Of a stretch of DNA of 64,000 nt, positions 1 through 10,929 are shown piece after piece; position 1 is the stretch's first letter; the number at the start of each line of letters is the position of its first letter. Source of the stretch: Capra hircus. Lineage: Eukaryota > Chordata > Mammalia > Artiodactyla > Bovidae. The stretch lies in contig NC_030808.1 of the NCBI RefSeq assembly GCF_001704415.2, positions 79,142,594 to 79,206,593 on the forward strand, read 5' to 3'. Below the pieces are notes generated by a model that ran no database searches, was not told the DNA's origin, and saw only the letters and a program-made list of their open reading frames with translations. A program made the position numbers and the translations under genes.

Positions 1-107
1 ATCAGCTGCTTCCCATTTCTCTCTCTTCCTGTTACTAAGACTCTGGCATTCCCACTGAAAAACAAACACAATGAGAAAAAGAAACCGTATCAAATATATA
101 ACAGAAC

Positions 108-325
108 AGGTTTCCCAGGTGACACAGTGGTAAAGAATCTACCTGCCAAGGCAGAAGACACAAGAGACATAGGTTTGATCCCTGAGCCAGGAAGTAAGAG
201 TAGGAAATGGCAATCTTCTCCAGTATTCTTGTTTGGAAAATTCCATGGACAGAGGGGCCTGGTAGACTATGGTCCTTCAGGTTGCAAAGGGTCAGACACG
301 ACAGACAGGACCATGCATACACGTG
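108..325 (+). mobile_element. Bov-tA SINE, diverged
   Basis: The tRNA-like head (tttcccaggtgacacagtgg, then ggtttgatccctgagcc as a B-box-like stretch) is followed by the Bov-A body (ccagtattcttg, ttccatggacagagg, gtcagacacgac). Many mismatches suggest an older copy. No clear target-site duplication was seen. Confidence 0.9.
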
Positions 326-660
326 GACAAAATTAGAAATTGAGACTGAAGAAAAAGCTGAGAACAAACTACCTCTACTCTGAATTAATCCAGATCTGCC
401 CAAGTTAGCATTAATTGCTTTTCATGATTCCATTGTAAGATTTATTTGAGTAACAAGTGGTTATTACACTGAGAATGTTGGTTCCTAGATTCTGTCTTGA
501 GGCCCTTGACAGGGTCAACAGGAAACAAACCTACCTCTACAAGCAAAGAAATAGTTTTGTTAGAGCAGACTGAGGAATTCCAATAAGAATGTCACATAAG
601 TTGCAAATTCGTGGAGGAGAAAGCTGTAGACATTTTGTAGAACAGAATCAAGTCATAAAA
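326..660. other. No recognised feature
   Basis: AT-leaning single-copy-looking sequence. I see no repeat signature, RNA gene or coding frame of note. Confidence 0.5.
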
Positions 661-664
661 TACA

Positions 665-815
665 GGGGCTAGAAAGGCCTTTGGAGTTCCTTTCATCCGT
701 CCTTCAATATGCGCAAATGAGGAGATGGGGACTCAGAGCGGTAATGTGATTTGCACAGGATCACACAGTGACATAACTGCCGTAGAACGGAGGGAAGTGA
801 GGTGCTGTCTCCTGG
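665..815 (-). mobile_element. MIR SINE fragment
   Basis: Reads like the reverse strand of MIR: aaatgaggagatggggactcagag, then gatttgcacaggatcacacag. Ends are approximate. Confidence 0.7.
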
Positions 816-1075
816 TGCTCATTTTCCATAAGATAAACAATTTATTTGGTTTTTCAATCAGGAAGAACTGGTCTTTCCTGGAATTACAGCTTACCTTACA
901 ACCACTGAAACTTGTCATATCCCTATATTGTGACCACAGGATTTTGTGCCATTTTGTAAATCAACCTGATTTCTTGAGTCCAGTTTGTTACTCCAGCACT
1001 ATTACTTTGTCCAGTACCCCCCTACTTTTTTTTTTTTTTGCCATTTTTTAAAAATGTTAATTTTACTTTGGTATA

Positions 1076-1284
1076 GGGCTTCCCACGTAACTCAGGGGAT
1101 AAAGAATCTGCCTGCAATGCGGGAGACCTGGGTTTGATTCCTGGGTTGGGAAGATCCCCTGGAGAAGAAAATGGCAACCCACTCCAGCATTCTTGCCTGG
1201 AGAATCCCATGGACAGAAGAGCCTGGCGAGCTACAGTCCATGGGGTCGCAAGAGTTGGACATTACTTAGCACTATCTTTCCTTC
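1076..1284 (+). mobile_element. Bov-tA SINE
   Basis: Clear Bov-tA from gggcttcccacgtaactcag through aagatcccctggagaag to the tail near ttggacattacttagc. It is flanked by a 14-bp target-site duplication with one mismatch (tttactttggtata at 1062-1075 and tttactttgatata at 1285-1298). A poly-T run lies just upstream at about 1026-1039. Confidence 0.95.
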
Positions 1285-1344
1285 TTTACTTTGATATATT
1301 AGAAGCGTCAGTGCAAATTGTCTTAATTCCTTTGTAGAGTAAAA

Positions 1345-1800
1345 AGATAAATGATGTATATACTATTATTATCTTTGTTTTACATGAGGAAACTGAGTTT
1401 CATAGAATTGAAGAAATTGCAGCTTCCCTAGCTCGTTAGTAAAGAATCTGGCTGCCAGTTTGGGAGACACGGATTCAATCCCTGGTCCAGGAAGATCCCA
1501 CATGTTGCAGAGCAACTGAGCTGGTGGATCACAATTACTGAAGCCCACACAGCCTAGAGCCCATGTTCCACAGCAAGAGAAGCCACAGCAATAAGAAGCC
1601 TGCACACAGCAACTAGAAAGCAGCCCCTACTTGCTGCAACTAGAGAAAAAGCCCGTGTGGCAACAAAGACCTAGCACTGCCAAAAATAGATAAATAATAT
1701 TTTTTAAAAAGAATTGAAGACATTGCTTGAATCTCATAACTGGCAAGTGGGAGGCATGAGGTTAAATCCAGGTCTGACTGATCCCACCCCTAATACTCCC
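1345..1800 (-). mobile_element. MIR SINE, split by a CHR SINE
   Basis: The MIR reverse strand starts with gttttacatgaggaaactgag and resumes after the CHR insertion with gaattgaagacattgc and ggttaaatccaggtctgact. The two halves join cleanly once the insert at 1421-1709 is removed. Confidence 0.8.
1421..1709 (+). mobile_element. CHR-type artiodactyl tRNA SINE
   Basis: Typical CHR order: agcttccctagctcgttagt head, ggattcaatccctggtccag, aagatcccacatgttgcag, then the gcctagagcccatgttccac and cagcaagagaagccac body, ending in an A-rich tail. It is flanked by 17-bp direct repeats with one mismatch (1404-1420 and 1710-1726), which fits a target-site duplication. Confidence 0.88.
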
Positions 1801-1804
1801 TCCC

Positions 1805-2690
1805 TACCCTGGGTGACTCTGGAGATATTTATTGCCCAGGAGTGGGAAAGCTGCCCAAGGTCTGCTGAATGGCCTGAGTGTGCTGCTTTCCCACAGTGCT
1901 TTGCTGCTTTATTCTTTAGAAGTGCCTAATTATTTCACTCAGCGAAACCTCAAATCTTACTCCAAACAACTGGCTTCCAAACAATTGGCTATTTTCCCTG
2001 TTTTAAATGTTGGGGAGAGAAACTCAACTAGATATTTTTCTTTTTAACTCCAGGACTTTACGAAAACAAAAATAATCATATTACGATGTCAAAAATAAAT
2101 TTTAAATGTGCAAATGTGGGGGAAAGACACCTCCTGTCTGGGAGAATCGAAAGGAATTTAAAGAGACTCCTGTGTGTTCTTTGTGTGAAGTGCAGTGGCC
2201 ACAGTTCAGATTAAGATGTTAATAGGACATTAATAAGAATGAGCTGGGGGATAAACACAGGATTGTGAAATAGGTCCCTAAAGTCATGTAAGTGAGAAGC
2301 ACAGTATGTGATTGGGACTCTGCACTGTCCTGTCCCTATTATCAGGGCTGACCCCACAGAGACAGATTCCTCCCTGCTATTGCTGCTACTGAGTCAACTG
2401 CAATACCTTATCAGCTCCCAGCTCTGAGCCAGGTTTTTCAGCTGAGCAGAGACACTAGTTTGTGCCCTTAAGAGCTCCAGGATGGTTGATGAATTTGGTA
2501 ACAATGAGCAAAACTTATGCCCAAGAAAATATTAGAATTCATCTTAATGGGCAGGTTAAGTTTCAGGGCTGAATGAAGTGATGCTGGACTATGGTAAAGT
2601 CTTATAGTGGACAACATGGTCAAGTCAACGTGGACGACAGTCAAGTCTTACAGTGATAGAGTTTGCAGAAACCTCAAAGATAATAGTCTA
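1805..2690. other. No recognised feature
   Basis: About 0.9 kb with no repeat I recognise and no convincing coding frame. It may contain decayed old repeats. Confidence 0.45.
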
Positions 2691-2694
2691 TACC

Positions 2695-2765
2695 TTCATT
2701 TTATATGAGAAGTTTCCAGGGAGGCTAAGAGAGGAAGGCTGCTTGACTCAGGGCCATTGCAGTTA
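2695..2765 (-). mobile_element. Possible MIR fragment
   Basis: A weak MIR-like stretch: accttcattttatatgagaag followed by aggctaagagagg and a gactcagg-type motif. Too short and diverged to be sure. Confidence 0.35.
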
Positions 2766-2799
2766 ATTCATTGTCGTAATTATGGCTGCTTGTTAGGTA

Positions 2800-3250
2800 A
2801 CAGATTTTGTGCCACACATTTAACAGATTCAGCCTCTTATCCAATTCATGACACTGTGATAAGGTAGTTGTCATCCCCATTTGGAGATGAGAAAACTAAA
2901 GCACCAAGTTGGGAATTGTTTGCCTGAGATCACACAGCTAGTAAGCTATACAGGAGAGATTTGAATACCAATATGACTGATTGTGGGGCTTCCCTGGTGG
3001 CTCAGTGGTAAAAAACCCACCTGCCAATGCAGGAGCATAGGAGATGCAGGTTCGATCCCTGGGTTGGGAAGATCCCCTAGAGGAGTGCATGGCAACCCAC
3101 TCCAGTCTTCGTGCCTGGAGAATCTCATGGACAGAGGAGCCTGGTGCGTTATAGTTCATAGGGTCGCAAAGAGTCGGATATGACTGAAGCAACTTAGCAT
3201 GCATGCATGCATAACTGACTTCAAAGTCCACCTTCCTTCAACCATTAACA
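2800..3250 (-). mobile_element. MIR SINE, split by a Bov-tA
   Basis: MIR reverse strand (tcatccccatttggagatga, gagatcacacagctagtaag, gatttgaatacc) stops near 2985. It resumes after the SINE with ctgacttcaaagtccacctt, the expected MIR continuation. Confidence 0.8.
2986..3208 (+). mobile_element. Bov-tA SINE
   Basis: Well-kept Bov-tA from gggcttccctggtggctcag to gcaaagagtcggatatgact, ending in a short (GCAT)n tail at about 3199-3213. It sits inside a MIR copy. Confidence 0.95.
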
Positions 3251-3339
3251 ACAGAGCTGGGAGTGGCATCCAGAGCCAGGCTCACGCTTGGGAATGCTCT
3301 TCACGCAGGTAAACTTTGAGTATATTCAGTGACTTATTC

Positions 3340-4400
3340 GCTTTTTATTTTTCTGAGGACCCGCTATGACCAGATCTTAGGCTAGACCCTGAGGATATCA
3401 ACAGTTAGTAAGTGCAGATTCTCAATCTCCTGGATCTTAAAGTATAATGGAGTGATTGACACTTGAACAGGAAAATTACAGTAGAGCGTGGTAAGCGTTA
3501 TTGTGGAGACATAAACAAGGGCTGTGGGAGATCAAGATAGAGCAAATAGTTTCGCCTGGAAGGAATGAGGGGTGACCTCATAGAGATGGTGAAATGAGAG
3601 TTGGGTCATGACATATGACTGAGTTTTCCTATCACAGAGGGGAAGAGATACGTTCCAGAAAAGAGGAACAGCGTGTGCAAAAGCCCCAAATTGTGAAAGA
3701 CATCAGTATGTTGGGGTAAGAAGTTCAGGGCAGCTACGTGAGGTGAGGCGGCAGGAAATGAAGTCTGGGGTCAGATTGTAAAGGGTGTTATGTCCTCCCA
3801 TCTAGGAATTTTGTCTCAATACTATAGGCAGTGGATCATCAACCTGGATTCTTAAACTGAAACATGTCTTGGATAGATTTGCTTTTTGAGAAGATAACCC
3901 AAGGAGACGTGGAGGACAAGGAGCAGCTATTTCAGTGGTCCTGCTGAAAACTGATGAGGACTTGAGCCCAAGACATTGTGGATGGAGAGGCAGGATGAAT
4001 GAGGGTTATTAAGTTCCCGAGTTGAACTCCGAGGGGTATGATGACTGGTTTGTGGAGGGAGAGGAAAGGACACATCTGACGATGACCTTGTGACTTCTAG
4101 CTTTAGAGGGTGGAGTGAAAATGATGCTCATAGCTGGGACTGAACACCAAGGATATAGAGCAGGTTTAGCAAAGCTCAGAAGAGAGGTCGGGGAAAGGGA
4201 ATTCTCTTTCAAGCCTGCTGTTTTAAGCTTTTGCAAAAACACCCCACTGGATATCCAGGGGCATTTGGGAAGACAAATACCATGGTTGGGAGAGGAGATG
4301 GAGCTTGGGAAGGAGACCTCAGGATATCAATGGTACTTAACATTCTCAAATCTATTGGGTGTCCCTTGGAAGATGTTTGACACTGAAAAAGATGAAGCCC
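3340..4400 (-). mobile_element. L2-like old LINE remnant
   Basis: Long diverged stretch with the familiar order of an L2-type reverse strand: taggctagaccctgagg, ttccagaaaagaggaacagc, gtgcaaaagcccc, gtcagattgtaaagg, gacatccaggg-like ggatatccaggggcatttgg. Matches are patchy. The family assignment is from memory of the consensus pattern, and the 3' limit is soft. Confidence 0.5.
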
Positions 4401-4552
4401 CAAGGTAGATCATGAGTGTATCCTGTGTTCCCTCTCAGACCCAGAATCCCTTAAGCAGAAAGGGCTCCTGCAGGGCAGGTTCTCAGGGCAGGTCACTCTG
4501 GCTTCCTCGAGTGGGATGTGGACCCATGCCTTCATTCCAAGCTCATGACAAA

Positions 4553-4674
4553 AGTGAAGTGAAGTGATGTCGTTCAGTCGTGTCCGACTCTTTGCGACCC
4601 CATGGCCTATAGGTTTCTCTGTCCATGGGATTTTCCAGGCAAGGATACTGGAGTGGGTTGCTATTTCCTTCTCC
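4553..4674 (-). mobile_element. Bov-A SINE body, monomer
   Basis: Reverse-strand Bov-A unit: gttcagtcgtgtccgactct, gcgaccccatgg, ttccaggcaaggatactgg, atttccttctcc. Flanked by aagctcatgacaaa (4539-4552) and aagctgatgacaaa (4675-4688), a 14-bp target-site duplication with one mismatch. It lacks the tRNA head. Confidence 0.9.
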
Positions 4675-4749
4675 AAGCTGATGACAAAGTTGCTATTGAT
4701 TTACAATTTTTTTCAAATAACTTTCTGAAATTATTAACCTAAAAACTAT

Positions 4750-5070
4750 GTACTGAGAGCATAATGGCTGGTGGGGCTTGGAGGGATGAGTCACACACAA
4801 TCTCTGTCTTCAAGGTGTTTCTGTCTAATATTAGATGGAACTAAACAGCAAATTAAGAAGCAAGTATGAAAGTGTTTTAGCAGGGAGCCTGACTTAATAG
4901 GTGGGAAATCATTTTCATTTAAGAAATGATATCCATAAGTATATGAGAGAGGGATAAAGATGGTTCTGAGGAAGAGGAGATTCCTAGATTTATTGGAGGT
5001 ATGAGGGAAGGCTTCTTGGAAGAGGTGGGATACAGGCCTAAGGTGTGGGCAGAGTTGGAGCAGGCAGAAG
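4750..5070 (-). mobile_element. L2-like old LINE remnant
   Basis: Contains gggaaggcttcttggaagag, a typical L2 reverse-strand phrase, after tctctgtcttcaaggtgttt. Diverged. Confidence 0.5.
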
Positions 5071-5149
5071 TGGCAGTTGTTGGGGACCCAGACACACTGT
5101 CTGATAAGAAATTATGTGCACAGGTGGGACCAGTTGCTAAGAAAGACCC

Positions 5150-5545
5150 CAGGCAAGCGCAGTGGCTCTGGTCCCACAGCAACAGAGCGCAAGAACTGAG
5201 ACTCGCCCCAGACACTGGGTTCACAGGGCTGAGCCACCAGAAGCAGGGCTAGTTCCCAAGAAGGGCCAGAGGGCTCCAGCGCCCCCGTCCCTGCCCCCAT
5301 CTTGACTCATTGTGGGACGAAGCTGTTTTAGTGCTTCATTTCCCTTGGTCAAACCAGGACGATTTGAATGCACCTGCCTCTCTTCCGTCCCCACTGCGTG
5401 GTGAGGGTGGCCGTTGCGAGAGGCAGGGAGCGTTTCCTAATTGCGGTCCTGTGGCCGGAGCGCCACGTGAGGGCTCTTGGCGGTCTCACTCAAATGAGGT
5501 GGGGGCTGGCTGACTGCTCAGCCACACTTGGAGGGCGCCTTGGTT
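5150..5545. promoter_or_regulatory. Small CpG-rich patch
   Basis: I count about 18 CpG dinucleotides in roughly 395 bases; nine fall in 5396-5482. My rough observed/expected is 0.5-0.6, well above the depleted background nearby. No TATA box, repeat signature or exon was recognised. A regulatory role is only a guess. Confidence 0.3.
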
Positions 5546-5559
5546 ATTCCTTCTCACCA

Positions 5560-6085
5560 GACCTCTGGTCTGGTTTTGAAGCTGCACATTTCAGAAGCTC
5601 GTTGTTGCTCTTTAAAAAAAGGTGAGGGGAGGAAGTGGGGGTGAGGGGTGAGAGGAGTTCCACCTGCCCAGTCTCTGCCGGGTCTCTGAGTGGTACTCTG
5701 CATCTCGCTCTGGTGTCCCCACCAAATCAGACACATTTGAGATGCAGAGTGAATGTGCTCATTGAAAAGAGGAAGAAAGATGGGGGGAAAACAGTAAAAG
5801 CTACAAAACATCACATGCATCTGGAAGGGTCTTAGGGTCCTTTCACACCAGGTGAATTTTTCTGGGAATGTTTACTTCATCGCTCAAGGGGTCACCCTCT
5901 TTTGCTTCAGGCATGCAGGACCTTTGCTTTTCCATTCAGAGCACAGCTCCCACCCACACGGTGACCAGGAAACCACAGAAGCCTGAGCCAGCATCCCCAG
6001 GACGGTGAGACAGTTGGGGTCAGTGTTTCACACACAGCAATTAGAGGTGTTGGCCTGCTCGAATTCTCTTGGTCTCCAGGGCGCT
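5560..6085. other. No recognised feature
   Basis: Mixed sequence with no clear repeat or coding signal. Confidence 0.45.
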
Positions 6086-6089
6086 TGAT

Positions 6090-6120
6090 GATGATGAGAA
6101 GAATGATGATGAGAAGAATG
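6090..6120 (+). repeat. 15-bp tandem repeat, two copies
   Basis: gatgatgagaagaat is present twice in tandem, continuing a short GAT run. Confidence 0.85.
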
Positions 6121-6129
6121 CTATCAATA

Positions 6130-6245
6130 ACTCTCTGAAGTTGTGAGTCATACTGCTACAAAGCGCTTTCACATTTATTGACTCATTTTCTCTCAACAGC
6201 AATGGAGATCCCAGTTGCCTTCATGGTATCCCCAAAAGATAAACT
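6130..6245 (-). mobile_element. MIR SINE fragment
   Basis: aaagcgctttcacatttatt followed by gactcattttctctcaacag matches the reverse-strand start of MIR; the rest is lost. Confidence 0.55.
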
Positions 6246-6299
6246 CCCCCTCTAGCAAAGTGAACTTAAGTGTGGATTCATCGTTTAGAGCTGCACATG

Positions 6300-6520
6300 G
6301 TAGAACTTTTCGGATTTACATTGTGGTCTTGCCCTCACCATCTGGGTGACCTTGGACAAATCACTTCACCCCTCCTAGACCTTAGCTTCTTCATATGTAA
6401 AATGTGTTAATAATAACAGTCTCAGAGGGCTATTGTAGGGATTTAAATGACTTCATGTAAATAGAAAAGGACATTATAGCCTCTACAGCATTATGCAAAT
6501 ATTAATTACCATCTATACCA
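6300..6520 (+). mobile_element. MIR SINE
   Basis: Clear forward MIR: gggtgaccttggacaaatca, cttcatatgtaaaatgtgtt, agggctattgtagggattta. Confidence 0.82.
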
Positions 6521-6579
6521 GGGTGAGCTATTTGCAAAAAAATAAATGTAAATATAGTTTTGAGATGGCCAGCATGATG

Positions 6580-6700
6580 TGCCTGAGAGAGCACTTTACT
6601 TGGAATCAGAAGACACGGGTTCTATTTTGGCTTCTACACGTCAGGTGGTAGCCAAGAGCATGGCTTTCAGACAGACAAACACAGCCATGCACGTGATGCA
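6580..6700 (+). mobile_element. MIR-like fragments
   Basis: ttggaatcagaagacacggg and gccaagagcatggctttcag resemble the 5' part of MIR, perhaps two pieces. Confidence 0.45.
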
Positions 6701-6761
6701 CTTACCAGTAAAAAAAACGGCTACCACCATCCACCTGCCACCTTGTCACCTGTAGTAGGGT

Positions 6762-7438
6762 TGAATAGTGGCCCCAAAGGTGCCCATATCCTAATCCCAG
6801 AAAACTGTGACTATGTTACCTTCCATGGTAAAAGGACTTTATAGGTGTGATTACCTTAAGGATCTTGAGATGGGAAGGCTATCTTGGATTATCCAGATGG
6901 GTTTGATGTGAGCACAAAGTTCTTTGTAAGAAGGATGTGGGAGAGTCAGAGTCAGACAGCTGGCTATGTGACAGTGGGGACAGAAATTAGGGTAATGGTC
7001 TTTGAAGATGGAGGGAGGAGACCAAAAAGTACGAATAGCCTCTAGAAGCTGTAAGGGGCAAGGAAACACCTTCTCCTATAGAGCTTCCCTGGGGGCTCAG
7101 AGAGTAAGGAATCTGCTTGTGAGCAGGAGACTTAGATTTGATCCCTGAGTCAGGAAGACTCCCCTGGAGAAGGGACCGGCCACCCACTCCAGTATTCTTG
7201 TCTGGCAATTCCATGGACAGAGGAGCCTAGCAGGCAGAGTCAGACACGACTGAGCAACTAACACTTTCACTTTCATAGAGCTTCCAGAAAGAACCTTCTC
7301 TGCTAACATCTTTGAATTTAAAGCCTAGAAAAACCAACTTTGGACTTCTGGCTTGCAGAACTGTAAGGGAACAGCTTTGTGTTGTTTTAAGCCATCTGTG
7401 ATGGTAATTCATTATAGCAGCAAGAGGAAACTGATACA
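6762..7438 (-). mobile_element. MLT1-type ERVL-MaLR LTR, split by a Bov-tA
   Basis: Reverse strand of an MLT1-type solitary LTR: gggttgaatagtggcccc, gtctttgaagatggaggg, tttggacttctggcttgcag, gttttaagccatctgtgatg, ggaaactgatac. No internal viral genes were seen. The insert at 7089-7274 interrupts it. Confidence 0.8.
7089..7274 (+). mobile_element. Bov-tA SINE in the MLT1-type LTR
   Basis: Bov-tA body (gaagactcccctggagaagg, ccactccagtattcttgtct, gcagagtcagacacgactg) with a (CACTTT)-type tail. Direct repeats atagagcttcc at 7078-7088 and 7275-7285 give an 11-bp target-site duplication; the SINE head overlaps the left copy. Confidence 0.93.
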
Positions 7439-7659
7439 CCACTTTTACCCTGAACTCCCTAGTTCATAAGCACTGGGGCTCCTGTGTTCTTTCTCCCAAC
7501 CTGTACCTAGCATCTGAGTAGGCTAGTGGGTAATGCTGAAGCATCCCTCCATCCACTTTCCATCTTGGATGGACTAGCGTGCTGCTCAGGCATTACTGGA
7601 ATTGGAAACTGGTAAACTCCCTGACTCTGTACCTTTAATTAGCCAGAGATCTTCCTGGG

Positions 7660-7875
7660 GTGTGGTGTCTCAGGAAACACACCTTGATGGTGGGTAAGTC
7701 ACTTAGCTCTCAGACAGTCTATTTTCTCATCTATCATTTGGGGATAAAATTTCCTTCCATGTCTACTTCAAAAGGTAGTTGGGAGACTTAACAGAAATGC
7801 TAGTAATGAAAGCTTTTGTGAACTATAAAATATTCAGCAAGTGCAAATTCTTACACCATCATCATCATTATTAGA
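7660..7875 (+). mobile_element. MIR SINE
   Basis: ggtgggtaagtcacttagct, then ttttctcatctatcatttgg and a run ending caccatcatcatcattatta. Good MIR order. Confidence 0.7.
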
Positions 7876-8064
7876 AACAACGTTTTCCAGCTTAATCTCT
7901 TCTGCAATCAATATACATGTGACCAACACTCTGGTTCTAAAGAGGAAAAAGTTTTTGCAAGGGGAATATTCAGCCGGGAATTGGATTTTGGACATCTGGA
8001 TTTCTCATGAACTTTCACTTTCAATATGGACCTAGAACTATTGAAAAAAAAAAAACCAACAACA

Positions 8065-8515
8065 GATGTTTTGAGGACATTAAATATCATTCAGTAATAT
8101 TGCCCATTTGGAGATGGTAAGGTGGGGCAAAGTTCACTAGCCTTTCTCTTTGTGTAACTAAAAATAGAAATGACACTTTGCTAATCAGTAACAGGGTCGT
8201 CTGAAAACAGAAGCTTTTAAAACAGCCGCAAGACTGCCAAGAGTGGAGAAGCTGAGCGTTACTGCAGAGCTATGCTCGTGCATCTTGCCACCAAAAAATG
8301 GAAACCCCCGCTAGTTATGAGCTCTTTCTCAAACATTAAAACCACAATTTACCTAAAACTCACCCTCGACCCTCAGGATGGTTTTGCACTACGACCTCAG
8401 TAACCTTCTCTGACTAGATTAGGATCAGAAAATATCAAGCATTCGTCTGGTAAATTTGATCAGAGAGTAGAAAATGTTAGAATGCAAGGGGAAGGAGTTG
8501 GTGAAAGGGAAATAA
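8065..8515. other. No recognised feature
   Basis: A short A-run lies just before at about 8042-8054. Otherwise nothing recognised. Confidence 0.45.
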
Positions 8516-8519
8516 CATT

Positions 8520-8710
8520 TCTCAACCACTTAGTTCAAGATGCAAGACTATACTTTTCCATACATAGTATCTAATGTGATGCTCACTACAACCTCTGTAT
8601 GTAGCTGTTATCCTCATTTTACAGATGTAGAAGGTTGGGGTCAGGAAGATTAAGTAATGTTGCAGAACGTCACAGGTGAATGTGGTAGAGCTGGCTTTTC
8701 AGACCACTTC
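8520..8710 (-). mobile_element. MIR SINE
   Basis: tatcctcattttacagatgt, agattaagtaatgttgcaga and gtggtagagctggcttttca fit MIR on the reverse strand. Confidence 0.8.
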
Positions 8711-8711
8711 T

Positions 8712-9590
8712 AGTTCATCCCTTTACAAAAGAAGGAACAGGAGAGAACTGATTGCCCTGAAATCATGTATTTACTTACTTTGTGCCCCTACAACTTCTAA
8801 AATTTAGGTTCACTAACAGGTTTTCACTCTCCCTTTTGAAACTACCTCTGAGCTCTTTAAATCCTTACAAACCCAAGAGCACTAAGTAACAGCACTCCAG
8901 GACCTTCTCCCTTGAACCACCCCAGATTTGATATTTAAACGTGTATTACCTGGGCTTCTGAGCGTGTTGAGGCATGGGACTTTCCCATAAGAAGTGCAAG
9001 TTCCTTCCTTGACTCTGCCAGGTTTTATTTTGTGATGGTTCAGTACCCACTGGAAGTGTCAAGCAGAAGTTTTGTAAGATTTTTCCCTGTGCCCAATGCA
9101 AGGAGTGAAAATCCATATATTGGCTTTGAAGCCACAGTACTGGAGGTGAAGGCCCAAGCTGGCTATTGTTTCAAGGCGCAATTATGGGCCAAACAGGAGT
9201 GGGCTAGGTAACTTCCCCTAGCGGGAATTTCTCATTTCCAAGAGATTGGTTTGATTGGGTTGGTTGAAGTCCAAAATATATGTTAGTGAGGGAAGTTCTA
9301 AATGGATTCTGGCTTTGGCAGTGAAATATAAACTCTTATTTGCTCATGGATAATTCAAAACCATCCACACCCCTTCCCAAGCGGGTGCATCTCATGTTAA
9401 TTTGAGAGTGATGCTCCACTGAAACGCTATAAACCTGTGATCAGCTGAGTCGGTACCAAGTTGGTAGAGCTAAAGGCAGAGAGAAAGTTGGTTAGGGGCA
9501 GCAGGCAAACGGAGCAGACTCTTAGGGAACAAAGACAGGATATAAGTGGACAGGAAACTAAAGCAGGGTAGAGACTGTTATCTCACGAGA
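8712..9590. other. No recognised feature
   Basis: About 0.9 kb without a repeat or coding signal I can support. Confidence 0.45.
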
Positions 9591-9594
9591 TGGT

Positions 9595-9850
9595 GCAGTC
9601 TGGGGCCAGGCTCTAGAAAGGAGAAGATCTGGACTCTGGTTCCAGTTGGACCATGTGCTCCTTAGACCTGCCCGTCATTCAAGCTCTTTTGATACCATTT
9701 TCCTCAACTGAAAGAGGGATAATTATGTCTTCCTAGCTGCCTCACAAAGCTGTTGTAAAGATTCAAATGAAATGGTGTATGTGAACTTTCTCAAAAGAAT
9801 GTGGAGTGAGCATTTTATGTATATAAAATAAATATTATAGATTTTTATTC
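9595..9850 (+). mobile_element. MIR SINE
   Basis: tctggactctggttccagtt, attttcctcaactgaaagag, gctgttgtaaagattcaaat are in MIR order. Confidence 0.72.
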
Positions 9851-9879
9851 TGTAGAGCCTTCTCAGTTGGCGCTGTGGA

Positions 9880-9990
9880 GAAATGATTCTTAATCCCATT
9901 TTCCTATTCGGGGAAACCAGGTCTGAGGTGTTGTGATCTTCCTAACAGCATTTATGTGACGAAACCAGGGCACATTGCTATTAACTAGGG
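9880..9990 (-). mobile_element. Possible MIR fragment
   Basis: attcggggaaaccaggtctg and a following cagcatttatgtgacg stretch look like a decayed reverse-strand MIR. Confidence 0.4.
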
Positions 9991-9999
9991 GGAGAAAGG

Positions 10000-10925
10000 A
10001 ACAGAGTTGAGGTTTTCCTGGGTGCTGGAGATGCATGGGCAGTAATCAGATTCAGTGGTAGGATGGAGGAAGGGGCATGTGCCAATCGCTATGGTTACAT
10101 CAAAGCACCTTGAAATTCAGGGATTTCAGCTGTGGGTGAGGAGTTTGGGAGGGGCTGAGCTAGGCAGTTCTAGCTCAGGAGCTCTCATGTGGTTTCAGAC
10201 AGAAGCTAGAGCTGGAAGAGTTGGGGAGGTGGGTATAGGAGGAGCTGGGAGCAGACTGGGCATCTCTCAGGACCCCTCTGTGTGGTCTCTCTGTGAGAGG
10301 GCCACACAGCGTGGCAGCTTCAGGGCAGTTGGATTGCTTCTTTGGCAACTCAGCACTCCACACGAACCAGGAGGAAACAGCACTGTTCCCTTGAACCATG
10401 TAGCTTCAGAAATCATACACTGTCACTTATACTGTATTGCAACGATGACCATCCAGTCTTAACCCTACTCAGATTCAAAAGAAGGCTTAGACCCCACGTT
10501 CCGATGAGAGGAGTGGCAAGTTTCCTGAACAGCATGTGGTATGGGAGAGACTGTTGCAATCAATCTTCAAAAACATGCAGTCTGCCAAAGAAGGAAACCC
10601 CACAGCACTATCAGAAGGAAGAGTAGGGATCTTGAATCCCGGGAGAAAAATCAGTTACTTCTACATTGAGGGCGTTGACTATAAAACAGCCTCTTTTTTG
10701 ACAGATGAGTCCCTTCATGAAGAGAAACTGAAGAAATATCAACAATGTCTTATCATGTAGCCAAAAAGTGTGTTAAACTAGAAACGGGATTGGGGTATTA
10801 TTAGGGAAGGTCCTGAAATTACATCTGGGCACATCAATTAGCTTGTTGTGAAGCTCACAGAGAAGATCTTTATGGAAGCAAACAGAAAGAACTCTTTACA
10901 AATGCCCAGATCATAACTTACAAAC
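10000..10925. other. No recognised feature
   Basis: Contains open frames of 135 codons (10055-10462, plus) and 94 codons (10342-10626, plus) that overlap and match no family I know. Probably chance frames in GC-richer sequence. Confidence 0.45.
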
Positions 10926-10929
10926 TCAA

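Noticed and set aside
108..325. tRNA gene at SINE heads
   Set aside because: Only the internal promoter-like part of a tRNA is present, fused to the Bov-A body. No complete cloverleaf with acceptor stem was seen.
1134..1337. Open frame reading GLGRSPGEENGNPLQHSCLE and similar frames in other SINEs (for example 2983-3183, 25185-25391, 50144-50253)
   Set aside because: These are translations of Bov-tA or Bov-A2 bodies. The same peptide words recur wherever the SINE occurs, so they are not genes.
3199..3213. (GCAT)n run as a protein-binding site
   Set aside because: It is the simple-sequence tail of the Bov-tA insertion.
6762..7438. Endogenous retrovirus with coding potential
   Set aside because: Only a solitary MaLR-type LTR is present; no gag, pol or env sequence is seen around it or around the other LTRs at 23.5, 58.9 and 62.7 kb.
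10055..10462. 135-codon frame as a gene
   Set aside because: No recognised domain, no splice or start context, and overlapping frames on both strands of GC-richer sequence point to chance.
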